A DNA stretch of 6,909 bases, from NCBI GenBank assembly GCA_910578745.1, contig CAJTSN010000065.1:1-6909 (forward strand), written 5' to 3'. The position numbers were made by a program, and so were the translations under genes. Shown piece after piece: positions 5,243 to 6,909 of the stretch (positions within the stretch are counted from its first letter, which is position 1; every line of letters begins with the position of its first letter). The notes under the pieces are model-generated. The model did not search any database. It was not told where the DNA came from and worked only from the letters and a program-made list of their open reading frames with translations. Origin of the DNA: an uncultured Bacilli bacterium (GTDB lineage: Bacteria; Bacillota_I; Bacilli_A; RF39; UBA660).

Positions 5243-6076
5243 TTGAAAAAATTTTTTGAAATTTTAGGTTTTGTCCTTTTAATGTGTTTTAGCTTTATTT
5301 ATACAGAAAAAACAGTGAGTGTTGTAAAAGAATATGATGAAATTATGATTGAATTGAAACGAAAAGGAATCGAATATGAAGTCGATGCGCAAGATGCTAT
5401 TATTGTGGATCAAACAATTATTCCTGGACAGAAGGGAAAAAAAATTGATTTAGATAAAAGTTATAGTAAAATGAAACGCTATGGTCGTTTTAATGAATCA
5501 CTAATTACATTAATGGATACAGAACCTTCAATTTCGATTAAAAATACATATGATAAATTTGTAATTAGTGGAAATGAACAAAAAAACCAAGTTGCTTTTC
5601 TCTTTTTAGCGACAAAACAAACCGATTTAACAACTATTTTCAAAATTTTAAAACAAAAAAATGTAAAAGCGACTATTTTTATAGACTTTTACTATTATGA
5701 AGCCGAAAAATTGAATACAATTGTATCCTATGGTCATGAAATCGGGAATTTAAGTTTAAATTATGATTATAGTGATTCGTCCTTTTCGTGGCTCACTTCA
5801 AAAATAAAAAAAGTGACAAAACAGACTTATTGTTATGATCATTCGTTTAGTGAAGAAACCTTGCTTCTTTGTTCTTCTTCAAAAATACATACTATAAAAC
5901 CTTCTATTATTACCGAAGCGAGACCACTTTCTGAAATTAAAAAAAGTGTAAAAAATGGTTCTATTATTTCTTTTCATGTCAATGAGATATTAGAAGAGGA
6001 GTTACCACTTATTATTAATTATTTGAAAACAAAAAATTTAGATATAGTCACACTTAGTGAATTATTAGAAGAGTAA
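5243..6076 (+). CDS. Membrane-anchored NodB-fold (polysaccharide deacetylase-like) protein, catalytically degenerate
   Basis: This 277-residue protein has an N-terminal membrane anchor or uncleaved signal (residues 5-20). A conserved-looking extracellular segment follows (about 30-110, with IPGxxGxxIDxxxSYxxMKxxGxFN at 60-84), then a NodB-like domain (116-277). The NodB pattern is recognisable at AFLFLATKQ (strand 1), KNVKATIFID, GHEIGNLSLNYDY (164-176), and GSIISFHVN then LDIVTLSELL near the C-terminus. The Asp-Asp of motif 1 is replaced (LATKQ) and both His of the HxxxH metal motif are lost, so it should not deacetylate glycans by the family's usual mechanism. It is probably a binding or scaffold protein at the cell surface. 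The start is the TTG at 5243 because GTGGTGAT (5231-5238) is its ribosome site; the GTG at 5231 has none. It is 27 bp after the aminopeptidase and is closed by a terminator. Confidence 0.8.
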   Translation: MKKFFEILGFVLLMCFSFIYTEKTVSVVKEYDEIMIELKRKGIEYEVDAQDAIIVDQTIIPGQKGKKIDLDKSYSKMKRYGRFNESLITLMDTEPSISIKNTYDKFVISGNEQKNQVAFLFLATKQTDLTTIFKILKQKNVKATIFIDFYYYEAEKLNTIVSYGHEIGNLSLNYDYSDSSFSWLTSKIKKVTKQTYCYDHSFSEETLLLCSSSKIHTIKPSIITEARPLSEIKKSVKNGSIISFHVNEILEEELPLIINYLKTKNLDIVTLSELLEE

Positions 6077-6077
6077 G

Positions 6078-6175
6078 AAATGTCAAAAATTACTTTTTTT
6101 TAATGGATAAATAAAGGATTTTCTAACAAAATCTTCTTTTTTGTGTGAAATTTTTGTGTGAAAAATGTCAAAAAT
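6078..6175. repeat. Nested short direct repeats around the terminator
   Basis: The 13-mer AAATGTCAAAAAT occurs at 6078-6090 and again at 6163-6175. Between them, TTTTTGTGTGAAA occurs twice in tandem (6138-6150 and 6151-6163), the first copy using the terminator's T run. The pattern is exact but AT-rich; replication slippage is the simplest origin and I infer no function. Confidence 0.5.
6115..6142 (+). terminator. Intrinsic terminator after the NodB-like gene
   Basis: AGGATTTT (6115-6122) pairs with AAAATCTT (6128-6135), 8 bp with one G-T wobble and a 5-nt loop, followed by six T at 6137-6142. It closes the aminopeptidase/NodB unit. Confidence 0.75.
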
Positions 6176-6191
6176 AGCAAAAAAAAAGCAC

Positions 6192-6221
6192 TTGACAAAA
6201 TATTTTACATAAGTGTATACT
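6192..6221 (+). promoter_or_regulatory. Strong SigA promoter of the pilin-like operon
   Basis: Perfect TTGACA (6192-6197) is followed after 18 bp by TATACT (6216-6221), five of six matches. The start of transcription would be near 6228, leaving about 137 nt before the first start codon, far longer than other leaders in the window. CACTT (6189-6193) and AAGTG (6211-6215) form a small inverted repeat across the spacer that could be an operator, though five bases are weak evidence. Confidence 0.7.
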
Positions 6222-6241
6222 GACTATAGGATATTATAGGC

Positions 6242-6361
6242 AGGGACGAATAGGATATAGAAACAGTATATTTTATTCCGCATGCATGTATTTTTATAAT
6301 ACGTTGTTTTACTTGGAATAGAGTATACTGTTTTTGTCGTATTCTCCTTTTAAAGGAGGAT
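6242..6361 (+). promoter_or_regulatory. Structured leader RNA with alternative pairings over the ribosome site
   Basis: A 23-bp stem with four G-T wobbles joins 6257-6279 to 6315-6337; inside its loop a 7-bp hairpin joins 6286-6292 to 6298-6304. An outer stem, AGGGA-C-GAATA (6242-6252, C6247 bulged) with TATTCTCCTT (6340-6349), extends it. The same right strand can instead pair as ATTCTCCT (6341-6348) with AGGAGGAT (6354-6361), burying the ribosome site AAAGGAGGA. The two states exclude each other. The T run at 6331-6335 also allows an attenuator reading. I recognise no known riboswitch class. Confidence 0.5.
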
Positions 6362-6364
6362 TGT

Positions 6365-6841
6365 ATGAAGAAAAATGGATTTATAGTGATTGCATTGTAC
6401 CCCATTTTAGTAACTGTAACTGGCATCATGGCAGTGTTTTTGAGTCTAAATAAAAAGGATACACTCATAAACCATATGAAGTTGGATACCAAAAATTCAA
6501 TCTTTGATAGTGTGACTTGTGACTGTGAAGTCATTAATCAGTCGTTAAAGACACTTGGAGAAAGAATAGAAGTCGTGAGTCAAAAGGTAGAAGAGATTAA
6601 AAATAAACCAACGCTTCTTTCCAGTATGACATGGAGTGCTTCAAAAGGAACCGAAATCAATACAATAGGAAATGCTTATTATCTTCTATATAGTGAAACA
6701 GGAGGGATTAGTGATACCTTTACAGGTGGAACTCTTGTTTTAGATAAAAGTGTTGGGAATAGTCGAGTGGTTCTTATAAAAGCAAATGGGGGAAAAATCA
6801 CGATGAGTAATGGTTATTACTATGCAAGGGTAAGTGGTTAA
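6365..6841 (+). CDS. Pseudopilin-like membrane-anchored protein, 158 aa
   Basis: The N-terminus (MKKNG, then FIVIALYPILVTVTGIMAVFL) has the layout of a type IV prepilin: a short basic leader ending in Gly5, Phe6 next, and one hydrophobic helix (about 6-27). A prepilin peptidase would cut after Gly5. The Glu usually at mature position 5 is replaced by Ala, as in some minor pseudopilins. A charged region with a Cys-x-Cys pair (Cys52, Cys54) and a short coiled coil (about 57-80) follows. Last comes a Gly/Ser/Thr/Tyr-rich beta-type domain (about 85-158) with WSASKGTEI, GGTLVLDKS and NGYYYARVSG. No family is recognised for that domain. It probably sits at the cell surface. The ribosome site AAAGGAGGA is strong. 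The next gene starts one base after the stop and has a similar N-terminus, suggesting an operon for a pilus or competence-like filament. A plain signal-anchored protein is the alternative. Confidence 0.7.
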   Translation: MKKNGFIVIALYPILVTVTGIMAVFLSLNKKDTLINHMKLDTKNSIFDSVTCDCEVINQSLKTLGERIEVVSQKVEEIKNKPTLLSSMTWSASKGTEINTIGNAYYLLYSETGGISDTFTGGTLVLDKSVGNSRVVLIKANGGKITMSNGYYYARVSG

Positions 6842-6842
6842 T

Positions 6843-6909
6843 ATGAGAAGAGGCTTTGTAGTGAGTGCTCTACTCTATCCATTACTCCTTCTGTTTTTAT
6901 CTCTAATGA
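6843..6909 (+). CDS. Second pseudopilin-like protein, partial (N-terminus only)
   Basis: The reading frame starts one base after the preceding stop and runs off the window after 22 codons. It encodes MRRG, then FVVSALLYPLLLLF, with the same plan as the gene before it: basic residues, Gly-Phe, then Ala-Leu and Tyr-Pro within a hydrophobic helix. The shared GF-xx-x-ALxYPxL pattern suggests paralogues, or subunits of one filament. The ribosome site is weak (AAGGG 6826-6830 or AGTGG 6833-6837), so translational coupling to the previous gene is likely. Everything beyond the helix lies outside the window. Confidence 0.65.
   Translation, partial: MRRGFVVSALLYPLLLLFLSLM

Noticed and set aside
6257..6337. 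Invertible DNA element (phase-variable promoter)
   Set aside because: The inverted repeat arms are imperfect and only 35 bp apart, the promoter lies outside them, and no recombinase gene is in view; an RNA hairpin is simpler.
6228..6364. Cyclic di-GMP riboswitch upstream of the pilin-like genes
   Set aside because: GGGACG at 6243-6248 recalls part of the class I core, but the GNRA loop, its receptor and the rest of the conserved bases are not present in the right order.
6205..6534. Minus-strand open frame of 109 codons over the pilin leader
   Set aside because: It covers a strong plus-strand promoter, the leader stems and the pilin start, has no ribosome site and shows no protein-like pattern.
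1..6909. Reassigned TGA (Mollicutes code)
   Set aside because: None of the nine complete genes ends in TGA, but none needs an internal TGA and Trp is TGG throughout; AT bias explains the preference for TAA.
1..6909. CRISPR array, insertion sequence, tRNA or rRNA
   Set aside because: No regularly spaced long repeats, no transposase-like frame with terminal repeats, and no cloverleaf or rRNA motif seen on either strand.

Overview
This window comes from an AT-rich (roughly 30% GC by eye), low-GC Gram-positive bacterium of the Bacilli/Erysipelotrichia-like part of the Bacillota. The evidence is a YneF-family membrane protein, an uninterrupted mother-cell sporulation sigma factor of the SigK type with its pro-sequence, a low-complexity spore-coat-like protein, strong AGGAGG ribosome sites and TAA-dominated stops. 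The standard code fits every gene; Trp is TGG and none of the nine complete genes ends in TGA. I cannot name genus or species.

Layout. On the plus strand: yneF (133-348) with its terminator; a GNAT acetyltransferase (449-886) in tandem with an unrecognised 393-aa protein that has a CorA-like C-terminal double membrane segment (899-2080); then sigK (2127-2828), whose ribosome site and start codon lie in a 13-bp hairpin. A bidirectional terminator separates sigK from two minus-strand genes: an unrecognised coiled-coil protein (2848-3615, with its own SigA-type promoter) and a Met/Ser/Tyr-rich coat-like protein (3777-4055), each followed by a hairpin terminator. Divergent from the coat gene is an M29-type metallo-aminopeptidase (4109-5215). 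It is followed closely by a membrane-anchored NodB-fold protein that has lost its metal and catalytic residues (5243-6076) and ends at a terminator. The right end holds a strong promoter, a leader of about 137 nt rich in inverted repeats, and the first two genes of a tandem set of short pseudopilin-like proteins (6365-6841 and 6843 to beyond the window).

How it fits together. The centre looks like a sporulation neighbourhood. The coat-like gene beside sigK has an upstream sequence fitting the SigK consensus (AC, 16 bp, CATAnnnTA). The NodB-like gene has a weaker SigE-like candidate. Several genes share a compact architecture in which the -10 box starts only 25-28 nt before the start codon, giving leaders of about 11-16 nt. 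Against that background the long pilin leader stands out: it can form either a long hairpin that leaves the ribosome site free or a short hairpin that masks it.

The items most worth a second look are the sigK start-codon hairpin, the pilin-operon leader with mutually exclusive pairings, the pseudopilin-like tandem genes lacking the usual Glu5, the SigK-type coat promoter, the catalytically dead NodB protein, and the unrecognised 393-aa and 255-aa proteins.
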